Source of the DNA: a bacterium
GTDB taxonomy: Bacteria; Elusimicrobiota; Elusimicrobia; Elusimicrobiales; UBA9959
Direction of reading: 5' to 3'
DNA length: 64,000 nucleotides
NCBI GenBank assembly: GCA_021811185.1
Contig: JAJZPL010000014.1
Coordinates: 1-64,000 of the forward strand
Position 1 is the stretch's first letter, and the number at the start of each line of letters is the position of its first letter. The position numbers were made by a program, and so were the translations under genes. Below are positions 7,063 to 14,333 of the stretch, one piece after another. The notes under the pieces were generated by a model. The model worked only from the letters and a program-made list of their open reading frames with translations, did not search any database and was not told where the DNA came from.

Positions 7063-8651
7063 ATTTCTTTATTCTCCGCCGTTTTAAGCGCCAGGATGCG
7101 GTCCACCTTGAAAAGCCGTGCCTCGCCGCGCTTAAGGCAATGGGCCTTAAGGCCGAGGAAAGAGCTGGTCTTGAACCTGCACTCACCCACCGAGAGCGGG
7201 CGCACGGTGCGGCGGCTCTTTTCGTCTTTCGCCTTCAAGTACAGGATCTCCAGCAGGGCGCCGTCCTTGATGGCCTGCTTGATGAATTCTATCTTTTCGG
7301 CCAGCGGCCGGTCCTGCCCGCCGGCGCCGTCCGGCCTGCCGGCCAGGTAGTTCGCTATGCGCCGGTCGGTCATCACGTCCGCCTGCCGCACCGGGCGCGC
7401 CAGGCTAAGCCCTTCCAGCGCGGTGCAGCGGCTCAGCGCCACGTAGGTCTGCCCGGCGGCGAAGGCGCGGCGGCCCAGGTCTATGACGGCCCTCTGGAAG
7501 GTTTTGCCCTGGCTCTTATGGATGGTAACGCCCCAGGCCAGCTTGAGCGGGTACTGCGTGAAGGTCCCGGCCGGCTCGGTCTTCATCTTCTTGGCGCCGG
7601 CGTCGTAAGTGTAATGAAAAAGTTTCCAGGCATACCGCTCCACCGGCTCCACCGAGCCGTCGGCCAGCCGCACGTGCACCAGGTCGGGCTGGCCGGGCAG
7701 GCCGCGCATGATGTCCTGCACCACGGCCATGGTGCCGTTCACCCAGCGGCCGTCGGGGTCGTTGTTCAGCAGCATCACCTGCGCGCCGGCCTTAAGGTGC
7801 AGTTCCTCGTCCGCCGGGTAGGCGTCCCTGGTGAACTCGCCGGTTATCTCGGCCAGGTATTTATGGGCGCGCCCGTCGATGCTCCCCAGGCGCTCATTGT
7901 TTATCCCGGCCGCGTCGGCGTTGGTGGTGAGCAGCCGCACCATAAGCCCGCGGCCCGTGGTTTCCACGTCCTTGCCCACGCGCTCGTTCAGACGCGCCAG
8001 CTGGGCCGGGCTCACCTGGTTGTTCCGGATGGCGTTCAGGATCTCTATAAAGCCCTGGTCCTTCTGGCGGTAGATCTTCTCCAGCTCCAGGCGTTCCAGC
8101 TTTGAGGTGTTAAAAGCCTTCGCGTTAAAGAAGTAGGGACCCTCGTAATAGGTGGAGAAAATTTCTTCCTCGGCGCTGGTCACTACCGGCGGCAGCTGGT
8201 ACAGGTCCCCGAATAATATCAGCTGCGCCCCGCCGAAAGGCTTGCCCGGTTCGCGCCCGTTGATGCGCATGAAGGTTTCCACACAGTCCATAAGGTCGGC
8301 CCGCACCATGGAGGCCTCGTCTATCACGATGGCGTCCAGCTCGCGGTAAAGCTCGGCGTCCTTCTTGCGGGCCCGCCGCACCTTGTCGGGCGTGGTGCCG
8401 GGCCTGAAGCGGAAGAAGGAATGGATGGTCTCTCCGGCCACGTTCAGGGCGGCCACGCCCGTGGGAGCCAGCACCACCAGCTTCTTCGAGGTGTGGCCGC
8501 GGAAGTAGCGCAGCAGGGTGCTCTTGCCGGTGCCGGCCTTGCCGGTAACGAACACGTTGCGGCCGCCGTGCTGCAGCAAATGCAGCGCGGCGGTGAACTG
8601 CTCGTTGAATTCTATCTCGGTCTCTTCCATGCGGTCTATAAATTTTATCAT
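7059..8651 (-). CDS. Pif1-family DNA helicase with C-terminal WYL domain
   Basis: This 530-residue superfamily 1B 5'-3' helicase shows the Walker A VTGKAGTGKST (about 35-45), the DEAS Walker B in DAIVIDEASMV, LILFGDLYQLPPV (motif III), GVTIHKSQGKTF (motif V) and TYVALSRCTALEGL (motif VI). Residues about 450-525 form a WYL-type domain (VRPLSVGECRFKTSSFLGLKAHC ending FKVDRILAL). Pif1-WYL fusions are known in other bacteria, where the WYL module binds single-stranded DNA. Expected roles are unwinding of structured DNA and fork or recombination support. The start may be ATG 8651 or the ATG seven codons later (MEETEIEF). Confidence 0.92.
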   Translation of the reverse strand: MIKFIDRMEETEIEFNEQFTAALHLLQHGGRNVFVTGKAGTGKSTLLRYFRGHTSKKLVVLAPTGVAALNVAGETIHSFFRFRPGTTPDKVRRARKKDAELYRELDAIVIDEASMVRADLMDCVETFMRINGREPGKPFGGAQLILFGDLYQLPPVVTSAEEEIFSTYYEGPYFFNAKAFNTSKLERLELEKIYRQKDQGFIEILNAIRNNQVSPAQLARLNERVGKDVETTGRGLMVRLLTTNADAAGINNERLGSIDGRAHKYLAEITGEFTRDAYPADEELHLKAGAQVMLLNNDPDGRWVNGTMAVVQDIMRGLPGQPDLVHVRLADGSVEPVERYAWKLFHYTYDAGAKKMKTEPAGTFTQYPLKLAWGVTIHKSQGKTFQRAVIDLGRRAFAAGQTYVALSRCTALEGLSLARPVRQADVMTDRRIANYLAGRPDGAGGQDRPLAEKIEFIKQAIKDGALLEILYLKAKDEKSRRTVRPLSVGECRFKTSSFLGLKAHCLKRGEARLFKVDRILALKTAENKEI

Positions 8652-8674
8652 TTACCCCGGCAGGCCGCCCGGGC

Positions 8675-8707
8675 GAAGAAAAATTCCGGCGCCCACTCGG
8701 GCGCCGG
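8675..8707 (-). terminator. Rho-independent terminator of the 8732-9514 gene
   Basis: A perfect 9-bp stem (8699-8707 with 8686-8694) with a 4-nt loop is followed on the minus strand by AATTTTTCTTC. Confidence 0.88.
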
Positions 8708-8731
8708 GGTTCCGCTTTATTTTCGCACCGC

Positions 8732-9514
8732 TTAGTTGAAGCTGGAATTCACTATGGTGGAGGAGGCCGCTTCGATCATGGCCTTGTTCTTAAGTTCCGC
8801 GGCGTTCTTGAACGGCGTGCCTATCTCCTGCATGGTACCGTCGCCCTGCACGTAGTAGATGGCCTTGGAGGTGATGTCCTTCAAGGCGGTGTGCACGGTC
8901 CAGCGGAGCTGCACCTGCATGGAGGCCACGGGGTCCGCGCTGGTGCCCACATTGGCTATGGTGGAATCGGGGACCTCGGAAACCAGCGTAACCGTGTAGC
9001 CCCAGGAGGTAGTAATGTTTATGGGCTCTATGGTTACCCCGGTAAGGAACTTGCCCTTGCCTTGGAAGTTGCCGCTATGGGTATAATGCACCTGGTAAGT
9101 GACCTTCACCACTTCCGAGCCGAAGCCGTTCTTCATGGCGAAAGCGTATTTCTTAACGGCGGGCCGGCTCCAGCCCTGCAGCTGGCTCCAGTGGGAAGTG
9201 CCGTAGGGCACGGCGTTGGCGTAGTGGGTGGTAACGCTCACCACCGGCTGGTTCTTCTCGATCAGGGTCCAGATCTTGTCCACCAGGTTAACGATGGAAT
9301 CCAGAGCGCCGATAGTGCCGGATACGTCCTTGGCGGCGGCGGGAGGCATAAGGTAATCGGCCGGGACCTGGGCAACGCCGTCCTTGACCTCTTCTATCGT
9401 AATGGAGTTTTCGTCTACCGCGAAATACCTGGGGTCGGTTGTCAGGTCCGCCGCGGAAACACGGCCGGCGAACATCGCTATGGCGGCTGCTGTAAGGGCG
9501 AGTAGTTTTTTCAT
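8732..9514 (-). CDS. Secreted protein of unknown function (260 aa)
   Basis: ATG 9514 is chosen because AGGAGG lies 7 nt upstream and the protein then begins with a classic signal peptide (MKKLLALTAAAIAMFAGRVSAA); an upstream in-frame start adds seven residues that spoil it. The mature part includes a region with HYANAVPYGTSHWSQLQGW and several predicted beta strands with many Thr and Val, suggesting a beta-rich periplasmic or extracellular protein. No family was recognised. It is monocistronic, with its own terminator, and TATACT at 9551-9556 is a possible -10. Confidence 0.8.
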   Translation of the reverse strand: MKKLLALTAAAIAMFAGRVSAADLTTDPRYFAVDENSITIEEVKDGVAQVPADYLMPPAAAKDVSGTIGALDSIVNLVDKIWTLIEKNQPVVSVTTHYANAVPYGTSHWSQLQGWSRPAVKKYAFAMKNGFGSEVVKVTYQVHYTHSGNFQGKGKFLTGVTIEPINITTSWGYTVTLVSEVPDSTIANVGTSADPVASMQVQLRWTVHTALKDITSKAIYYVQGDGTMQEIGTPFKNAAELKNKAMIEAASSTIVNSSFN

Positions 9515-9626
9515 TTGAGCCTCCTGCTTGACCAACGCTTTCCTATATAGAGTATAGCCCTTCCCGCCGCGAGTATCTGCGCCCTAGTACCCAGGCCCCC
9601 CGACTACTTTGGCCCACCTGCAGTTA

Positions 9627-9662
9627 GGCCAAAGGGCCCAGGCCAACCTAGGCCCTTTGGCC
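9627..9662. repeat. 12-bp perfect inverted repeat in an intergenic region
   Basis: The arms at 9627-9638 and 9651-9662 (GGCCAAAGGGCC and its complement) are separated by 12 nt that again contain AGGCC. It lies in the 308-nt gap between two divergent genes for secreted proteins. No T-run follows on either strand, so it is not an obvious terminator. A shorter AGGGCCTA/TAGGCCCT hairpin occurs at 15649-15672. Confidence 0.6.
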
Positions 9663-9822
9663 CTTGAGCAAAATCAACATTGCCTGTACAGTATACCCAT
9701 CAGCTGTGTAATTCCCGGGATTGGCCGGGAAGCATCCACCTCCGGACCTTAATCCGGATTCACCACGGCAGAAGGTCCAGGGCAATAAGCAGTAAAACCT
9801 GGCCATGCGCAATGAGGTGGAT

Positions 9823-10803
9823 ATGCATCACGTTAATAAGAACTCTCCAATATCCTCGGCCATCAAAACCATAATTTCCGCTGTAATCCTTTCTTTCGCC
9901 GTCTTCAGCTTCACCCCCTACGCCGCGGCGCAGGCCTTCAGCCAGTTGAACGGCGCCGCTCCCTCCGTGGACCTTGGCCAGATCCCCGCCCCGGGCAACG
10001 CCACCGTCTTCACCGCCGCGCCGGGCCTGAACGTATACTTCATAAGCGTAGGCCAGGGGGATTCCGAATATATCGAACTCCCCAACGGGCAGAACGTCCT
10101 CATCGACGGCGGCCCCGACAGTTCCGAAACCGGCGCGCTGGCCCAGTTCCTGGCGCAGAAGAAGGTGACCGAGATCAACCACGTGGTGCTCACCCACCCG
10201 CATGCCGACCATTACAAGGGCCTGCAGTACGTTTTCTCCCACGTTAAAGTGGACAATTTTTACGACAACCGCATAGACAATACCGGCACCACCGCCGACA
10301 ACACCCTGCGCGCCCAGGCCAAAGATCTAGGCGTAAACCTTGTCTATCCTGCCGCCGGCGATATGCTCTCATGGGGCCCCGGCGGCGTAGCGGCCAAGGT
10401 GTTCAACTCCTGCCCCGAAGCCTCCACCAGCGGCATAGGCAACGTTATCAATAACTGCTCCATAGTCATAAAGCTGGCCTACCAGAACTCCTCCATGCTG
10501 TTCGTGGGCGACGCCCAGGCCGAGACCGAAGCCAAGATGGTGGCGCAGTTCGGCTCCGAGCTTAAGGCCGACGTGCTCAAAGTAGGCCACCACGGCAGCG
10601 CCTATTCTTCCACCGAGCCTTTCCTCGAAGCCGTACAGCCCAAGGAAGCCTTTATAGAAGTAGGCAAGAACAACTACGGCCACCCCACCCAGTCCTCCAT
10701 GGACCGCATTATCGCCATAGGCGCCAAGGTCATCCGCACCGACATGGCCGGCACGCAGGAAGTGACCGTGGGCGGCGCCAAGGACGAAGCGAACCAGGAC
10801 TAA
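9823..10803 (+). CDS. Exported ComEC/Rec2-like metallo-beta-lactamase-fold hydrolase
   Basis: ATG 9823 is preferred because GAGGTGG lies 5 nt before it; ATG 9805 has no such site. The first 35 residues contain a long signal sequence (IISAVILSFAVFSFTPYAAA). The metallo-beta-lactamase domain follows: VYFISVGQGDSEYIELPNG, LIDGG, the metal-binding THPHADH, LFVGDAQ and KVGHHGS. This order matches the C-terminal nuclease-like domain of ComEC, but the competence channel and the OB domain are absent. A secreted phosphodiesterase or nuclease is plausible; the substrate is unknown. Confidence 0.88.
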   Translation: MHHVNKNSPISSAIKTIISAVILSFAVFSFTPYAAAQAFSQLNGAAPSVDLGQIPAPGNATVFTAAPGLNVYFISVGQGDSEYIELPNGQNVLIDGGPDSSETGALAQFLAQKKVTEINHVVLTHPHADHYKGLQYVFSHVKVDNFYDNRIDNTGTTADNTLRAQAKDLGVNLVYPAAGDMLSWGPGGVAAKVFNSCPEASTSGIGNVINNCSIVIKLAYQNSSMLFVGDAQAETEAKMVAQFGSELKADVLKVGHHGSAYSSTEPFLEAVQPKEAFIEVGKNNYGHPTQSSMDRIIAIGAKVIRTDMAGTQEVTVGGAKDEANQD

Positions 10804-10831
10804 AAGTTTTTTCCTCATCTTACCCCCCCCC

Positions 10832-10858
10832 GAAAACTCCCGGCCCCCGGGAGTTTTC
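10832..10858. terminator. Hairpin terminator between convergent genes
   Basis: A perfect 12-bp stem (10832-10843 with 10847-10858) with a 3-nt loop. Its AAAA/TTTT arm ends give a short U-tract on both strands, so it could serve both the metallo-beta-lactamase gene and the convergent SxtJ operon. Confidence 0.7.
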
Positions 10859-10868
10859 ATTTGCACAA

Positions 10869-10908
10869 ATAGCATAGCAGGCGAACCCGACAAGGGCCTG
10901 TCGGGTTG
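10869..10908. repeat. CCCGACA/TGTCGGG palindromic element, copy 1
   Basis: A 9-bp perfect palindrome (10884-10892 with 10899-10907, loop AGGGCC) is preceded by ATAGCATAGCAGGCG. Related elements occur at 14232-14253, 25486-25524 and, diverged and inverted, at 43601-43636. This copy lies between convergent genes. Confidence 0.75.
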
Positions 10909-10931
10909 GCAAAACTATATTTAGGATCTGG

Positions 10932-11309
10932 CTACCAGGGTTTCTCTAGGTCCGCAGCGGTGAAGAGGCGTTTTTCAGATTCAAAATAGGTGTCGGCGCC
11001 TGCGTCGGCGCGGGTGTTGACCTTGTTGCCGCCGAAAAGGCGGAGCAGCAGGGCCAGCGGCGTGAGGAGAAGGAAGTAGACCGCGCCTAATATTAACTTG
11101 GAATTGATCCGGCCCAGGATTTCGGCGAAACCCATCCAGGCCGCGGCCAGCCGCGCGGCGGCGCTTTTTGAAGCCAGCCCCAGCGCCATCAGGCCCAGCG
11201 CCAGCGCGGCGAAGACCGGCTTGCGGGTGCCTAAATACAGCACCAGCAGCGCGCCGGCCAGCACGGCCAGGGTCTGCAGGTCTTTTTTCCGCGAGCCTTT
11301 ATAGTCCAT
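10932..11309 (-). CDS. SxtJ-like membrane protein of a carbamoyltransferase operon
   Basis: This 125-residue protein has a basic N-terminus (MDYKGSRKKDL) and about three hydrophobic segments (VLAGALLVLYLG, FAALALGLMALGL, LILGAVYFLLLTPLALLLRLFGG). The polar tail ends FTAADLEKPW. The layout and position match the SxtJ family, which is found next to NodU/CmcH-type carbamoyltransferases and small DUF5989 proteins. The biochemical role is not established. The start lies one base past the DUF5989 stop, so the genes are tightly coupled. Confidence 0.78.
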   Translation of the reverse strand: MDYKGSRKKDLQTLAVLAGALLVLYLGTRKPVFAALALGLMALGLASKSAAARLAAAWMGFAEILGRINSKLILGAVYFLLLTPLALLLRLFGGNKVNTRADAGADTYFESEKRLFTAADLEKPW

Positions 11310-11310
11310 A

Positions 11311-11463
11311 TTAAAACAGCGTGTACACGAAAGGCGCCACCGCCGTGCCGCTCGAAAGGATCAGCAGGACCCCCACCAGCAGCAGCACTATCACCACCGG
11401 CAGCAGCCACCACTTCTTTCTTTCCTTAAGAAAAGCCCAAAGGTCTTTAAGCGTATCCAGCAT
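11311..11463 (-). CDS. DUF5989-family small membrane protein (50 aa)
   Basis: This short gene lies exactly between sxtJ-like and the carbamoyltransferase gene. The product starts MLDTLKDLWAFLKERKKWW and continues into one strongly hydrophobic helix (LLPVVIVLLLVGVLLILSSG) with a short tail ending in APFVYTLF. The pattern of an amphipathic DLWxFLKxRKKWW start followed by a single membrane span is typical of DUF5989 proteins, which accompany carbamoyltransferases. It is separated by 9 nt from the upstream gene and by 1 nt from the downstream gene. Confidence 0.85.
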   Translation of the reverse strand: MLDTLKDLWAFLKERKKWWLLPVVIVLLLVGVLLILSSGTAVAPFVYTLF

Positions 11464-11472
11464 AAGTCTCCG

Positions 11473-13314
11473 TTAGTCCGGCGCGAATTCCCGGCGCGCG
11501 GGGGCCGCCGGCTGCCGCGCCTTGTCGAAAAGCAGGTTCCCTATCACCAGGTAGTCCATCTCCGTGCCCATGAAGCAGCGGTAGGCGTCTTCCGGCGTGC
11601 AAACCAGCGGCTCGCCGCGCACGTTGAAGCTGGTGTTCACCACCAGCGCGCAGCCGGTGCGGGCCTTGAAGGCGCTTATCAGCGCGTGGTAGGCGGGGTT
11701 GTCCGCGGCGTTCACCGTCTGCACCCGGGCCGAATAGTCCAGGTGCGTAACGGCGGGGATATCCGAGCGCAGGGAATAAAGCTTGTCCTTGAGCGGCAGG
11801 GCGTTAAAACCTTCCGGCAGCGGCCGCCGCCGCCCTTGCGCCACGTAAGAGGTGAACAGCATGTACGGCGAAGGCAGGCCGCCCTCGAAATAGTTGCCGG
11901 CCTCCTCTTCCAGCACCGACGGGGCGAAGGGCCGGAAGCTCTCGCGGTATTTTATTTTAAGATTGAGTTTTTTCTGCATCTCCGGGCTGCGGGGGTCCCC
12001 CAGGATGCTGCGGTTACCCAGCGCGCGGGGGCCGAACTCCGAGCGCCCGCGGTGCCAGCCCACCACCGCGCCGCCGTCCAGCAGCTCCGCCACCTTCTCA
12101 AAAAGTTCTTTGTCTTCCAGCTTTTCGCAGACGGCGCCGAAGCCGGCGGCCATCGCCAGCGCTTCGGCCTCCGTGTACTCCGTGCCCAGCAGGGAGCCGC
12201 GCATGCCGTCCCTTCCGCCGGGAACTTTCCGTTCTTCGCCGAAGTAAATATGGTGCGCGGCCAGGGCGGCGCCCAGCGCGCCGCCTGCGTCCCCTGAAGC
12301 CGGCTGGACCCAGATACCGTCGAAAATATTCTCGCGCCGCAGCCTGCCGTTGGCCACGCAGTTGAGCGCCACGCCGCCCGCCAGGCAGATATTTTTAGAA
12401 CCGGTCAGGCGCTTCGCCTCGCGGGCCTGCTTAAGGATGATGTCCTCGGTGAAGCGCTGGATGGCCAGGGCCAGGTCGCAGTAGGCCTGAGTGAGTTCCC
12501 CTTCACCGCGCGGCGGCAGGCCGAACAGCTCCGTCCATCTTTCGTCGTCCGTCATGCGCAGGCCGGCCGCGTAGTCGAAATAGTCCTGGTCCATCCGGAG
12601 GGAACCGTCCGGCTTCACGTCCGCCAGCGCGGAAATGCCGTCGAGCATTTTCTTATAGCCGGCGGAACGCTCGTCGCCGTAAGGCGCCAGGCCCATCAGC
12701 TTGTACTCGCCGGAATTCACCTTGAAGCCGGCATAATAAGTGAAGGCGGAATACAGCAGGCCCACCGAATGCGGGAAGCGCTGCCGCCGGAGCACTTCTA
12801 TCTCCTTGCCGCGGCCGTGGCCTATCAGGCCGGTGGCCCATTCCCCCACCCCGTCTACGGTGAGGATGGCCGCCTCTTCGAAAGGCGAAGGGTAGAAAGC
12901 GCTGGCGGCGTGGGAGAGATGATGTTCGGGGAAAAGCAGTTTACCGCTAAGCGCGCCGGCCGGGTCCAGTTCAGCCAGCCTGTCGCGCAGCACCTTCTTC
13001 AGCATCAGTTTTTCTTTTATCCACACCGGCATGGCGGTCGTGAACTGGCGCACCCCGCGCGGGGCGAAGGCGTAATGCGTCTCCAGCAGGCGCTCGAACT
13101 TGAGCAGGGGCTTCTCGTAGAAGACCACCGCGTCCAGGTCTTTTAAAGACAAAGGGCCCAGGCAGGCCCGCGCGGCGTTAGAAGGGAAAGCGGCATCGTG
13201 CTTCACCCGCGTGAACCGCTCTTCCTGCGCGGCAAAGGCTATTTCCCCGTCCACGGCCAGGGCCGCGGCGGAGTCGTGGTAAAAAGCGGAAATGCCAAGT
13301 ATCATCCTCGCCAT
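11473..13314 (-). CDS. NodU/CmcH-type carbamoyltransferase
   Basis: This 613-residue enzyme transfers the carbamoyl group of carbamoyl phosphate, via carbamoyl-adenylate, to a hydroxyl of a sugar or metabolite. The N-terminal Kae1-like domain shows ILGISAFYHDSAAAL, EHHLSHAASAFYPS (metal-binding histidines), TVDGVGEW and GGVALNCVANG. The C-terminal domain shows GRSEFGPRALGNRSILGDPR, typical of the family. Context is a three-gene operon with DUF5989 and SxtJ; no glycosyltransferase or antibiotic genes lie beside it, so the acceptor is unknown. The -10 box sits 8 nt before the ATG, and a transposase element ends a few bases further upstream. Confidence 0.92.
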   Translation of the reverse strand: MARMILGISAFYHDSAAALAVDGEIAFAAQEERFTRVKHDAAFPSNAARACLGPLSLKDLDAVVFYEKPLLKFERLLETHYAFAPRGVRQFTTAMPVWIKEKLMLKKVLRDRLAELDPAGALSGKLLFPEHHLSHAASAFYPSPFEEAAILTVDGVGEWATGLIGHGRGKEIEVLRRQRFPHSVGLLYSAFTYYAGFKVNSGEYKLMGLAPYGDERSAGYKKMLDGISALADVKPDGSLRMDQDYFDYAAGLRMTDDERWTELFGLPPRGEGELTQAYCDLALAIQRFTEDIILKQAREAKRLTGSKNICLAGGVALNCVANGRLRRENIFDGIWVQPASGDAGGALGAALAAHHIYFGEERKVPGGRDGMRGSLLGTEYTEAEALAMAAGFGAVCEKLEDKELFEKVAELLDGGAVVGWHRGRSEFGPRALGNRSILGDPRSPEMQKKLNLKIKYRESFRPFAPSVLEEEAGNYFEGGLPSPYMLFTSYVAQGRRRPLPEGFNALPLKDKLYSLRSDIPAVTHLDYSARVQTVNAADNPAYHALISAFKARTGCALVVNTSFNVRGEPLVCTPEDAYRCFMGTEMDYLVIGNLLFDKARQPAAPARREFAPD

Positions 13315-13322
13315 CAGTTTTA

Positions 13323-13328
13323 ATTATA
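13323..13328 (-). promoter_or_regulatory. -10 box of the carbamoyltransferase operon, next to a transposon end
   Basis: TATAAT on the minus strand is 8 nt before ATG 13314, so the message has almost no leader. The transposon inverted repeat begins at 13334, 5 bp upstream, so any -35 contact would lie inside the mobile element. Confidence 0.6.
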
Positions 13329-13338
13329 GTAAATGGGG

Positions 13339-14187
13339 TCAGGTCTTGAATCTTGACATTCGGCGGGACAGCAGTTTACTTACCGCAGAGTAATGCACCC
13401 CTAATTCGTCCGCTACCGCTTTTTGCGTATAACCATACACCTCGACAGCCTCCACCACCTTATCGTCCTTCTTTCCTGAACCAGCCAGTATATTTGCCAA
13501 TCCCGGCCTGCCAGCGAAACGCTGCTCACGGGGAATTTCAAGAATGTCTCCCCCGCCCTTTGCTTGTAACAAACACCACTCCGCGAATTTCCCGCTGCCC
13601 AATACTACCCCGGAAGCCACCTGTTCCGTAATATTAAGATCCGGAGCATTCAGCACGAACTCCCTGTACTTTATCTTTGCCGCCGTTGTGGACTTATCGA
13701 ACTGTCCCAGCAGCCAATCTGTAGTAAGACTTGCGTCCGTCTTCTCCGCCCCTGCCGTGGCGCCATAACTGCTCCAAGGCCACTTATCCGGTCCGCCGAC
13801 CAAGCCGGCTCGAACCGGGTTAAGGACGACATAACGCGCAACTTCCAAAAGATAAGCGTCACGCTCTATCACTATCGCCTTATATCGTCCCTGGAAAACA
13901 TGCCCCGTTTTGCGGTGCAACCAGTTGTACTTCTGTGTATACACTCCGTCCAACTGTCTCATGGCCGTTGAAAGATTAGCCTGTTGGGTCTCCAACAACA
14001 GATGATAATGGTTCCCCATCAGGCAATATGCATGACATCGCGTGGCGAACCTGCGGTTGACCTCTGACAGGATCTTCAGGAACTCTTTGCGATCGCAATC
14101 ATCCGTAAATATCTGCGACCGCCTATTGCCGCGCGCGGTAATATGATAGACCGCTCCGGGATACTCTATTCGTAAAGGCCTGGCCAT
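13339..14187 (-). CDS. REP-associated/IS200-like Y1 transposase with C-terminal HTH
   Basis: This 282-residue protein begins ARPLRIEYPGAVYHITARGN, the usual start of Y1_Tnp REP-associated transposases. The HUH motif is GNHYHLLLE at about residues 63-71, and the TGHVFQGRYKAIVIE and YVVLNPVRAGLV segments follow as in the family; the nucleophilic tyrosine is probably in the latter region or in YTQKYNWLH. The C-terminal part (about 225-280) is helical with a DnaA/recombinase-type HTH (YTQKAVADELGVHYSAVSKLLS). The final codons (SRFKT-stop) lie inside the left terminal repeat. The gene looks intact. Confidence 0.92.
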   Translation of the reverse strand: MARPLRIEYPGAVYHITARGNRRSQIFTDDCDRKEFLKILSEVNRRFATRCHAYCLMGNHYHLLLETQQANLSTAMRQLDGVYTQKYNWLHRKTGHVFQGRYKAIVIERDAYLLEVARYVVLNPVRAGLVGGPDKWPWSSYGATAGAEKTDASLTTDWLLGQFDKSTTAAKIKYREFVLNAPDLNITEQVASGVVLGSGKFAEWCLLQAKGGGDILEIPREQRFAGRPGLANILAGSGKKDDKVVEAVEVYGYTQKAVADELGVHYSAVSKLLSRRMSRFKT

Positions 14188-14231
14188 AATGCCCCCTTAA
14201 GGTAATATTCCGGATATATTATAAGAGATCA

Positions 14232-14253
14232 CCCCGACAACCGCGTGTCGGGG
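14232..14253. repeat. CCCCGACA/TGTCGGGG palindromic element, copy 2 (inside transposon end)
   Basis: A perfect 8-bp stem (14232-14239 with 14246-14253) and loop ACCGCG, 4 bp inside the right terminal repeat. It is preceded by TATTATAAGAGATC, comparable to the TATAGCAGAGG lead of other copies. Confidence 0.75.
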
Positions 14254-14284
14254 ACTAAATGTCAAGATTCAAGACCTGACCCCA

Positions 14285-14314
14285 ATAAAAAACCGCCGGT
14301 TTGGGCCGGCGGTT
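14285..14314 (-). terminator. Rho-independent terminator of the deiminase-family gene
   Basis: A 9-bp perfect stem (14306-14314 with 14291-14299), loop of 6 nt, then TTTTTT on the minus strand. It abuts the transposon end at 14284. Confidence 0.9.
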
Positions 14315-14333
14315 CTTTAAGACGGGGAGAAGC

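Larger units (their letters stand above)
13334..14284 (-). mobile_element. Y1-transposase element with 27-bp perfect terminal inverted repeats
   Basis: The element is 951 bp. Perfect inverted repeats of 27 bp lie at 13334-13360 and 14258-14284 (outer end TGGGGTCAGGTCTTGAATCT). The single gene is a Y1 (HUH) transposase whose last codons are written by the left repeat. The right end also carries a CCCCGACA/TGTCGGGG hairpin. No target-site duplication is seen (flanks are TAGTAAA and ATAAAAA), as expected for Y1 transposition. It sits between the carbamoyltransferase promoter and the terminator of the deiminase-family gene. Confidence 0.85.

Noticed and set aside
13339..14187. Transposase as a degraded remnant
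   Set aside because: The reading frame is complete, the HUH motif is intact and both terminal repeats are perfect.
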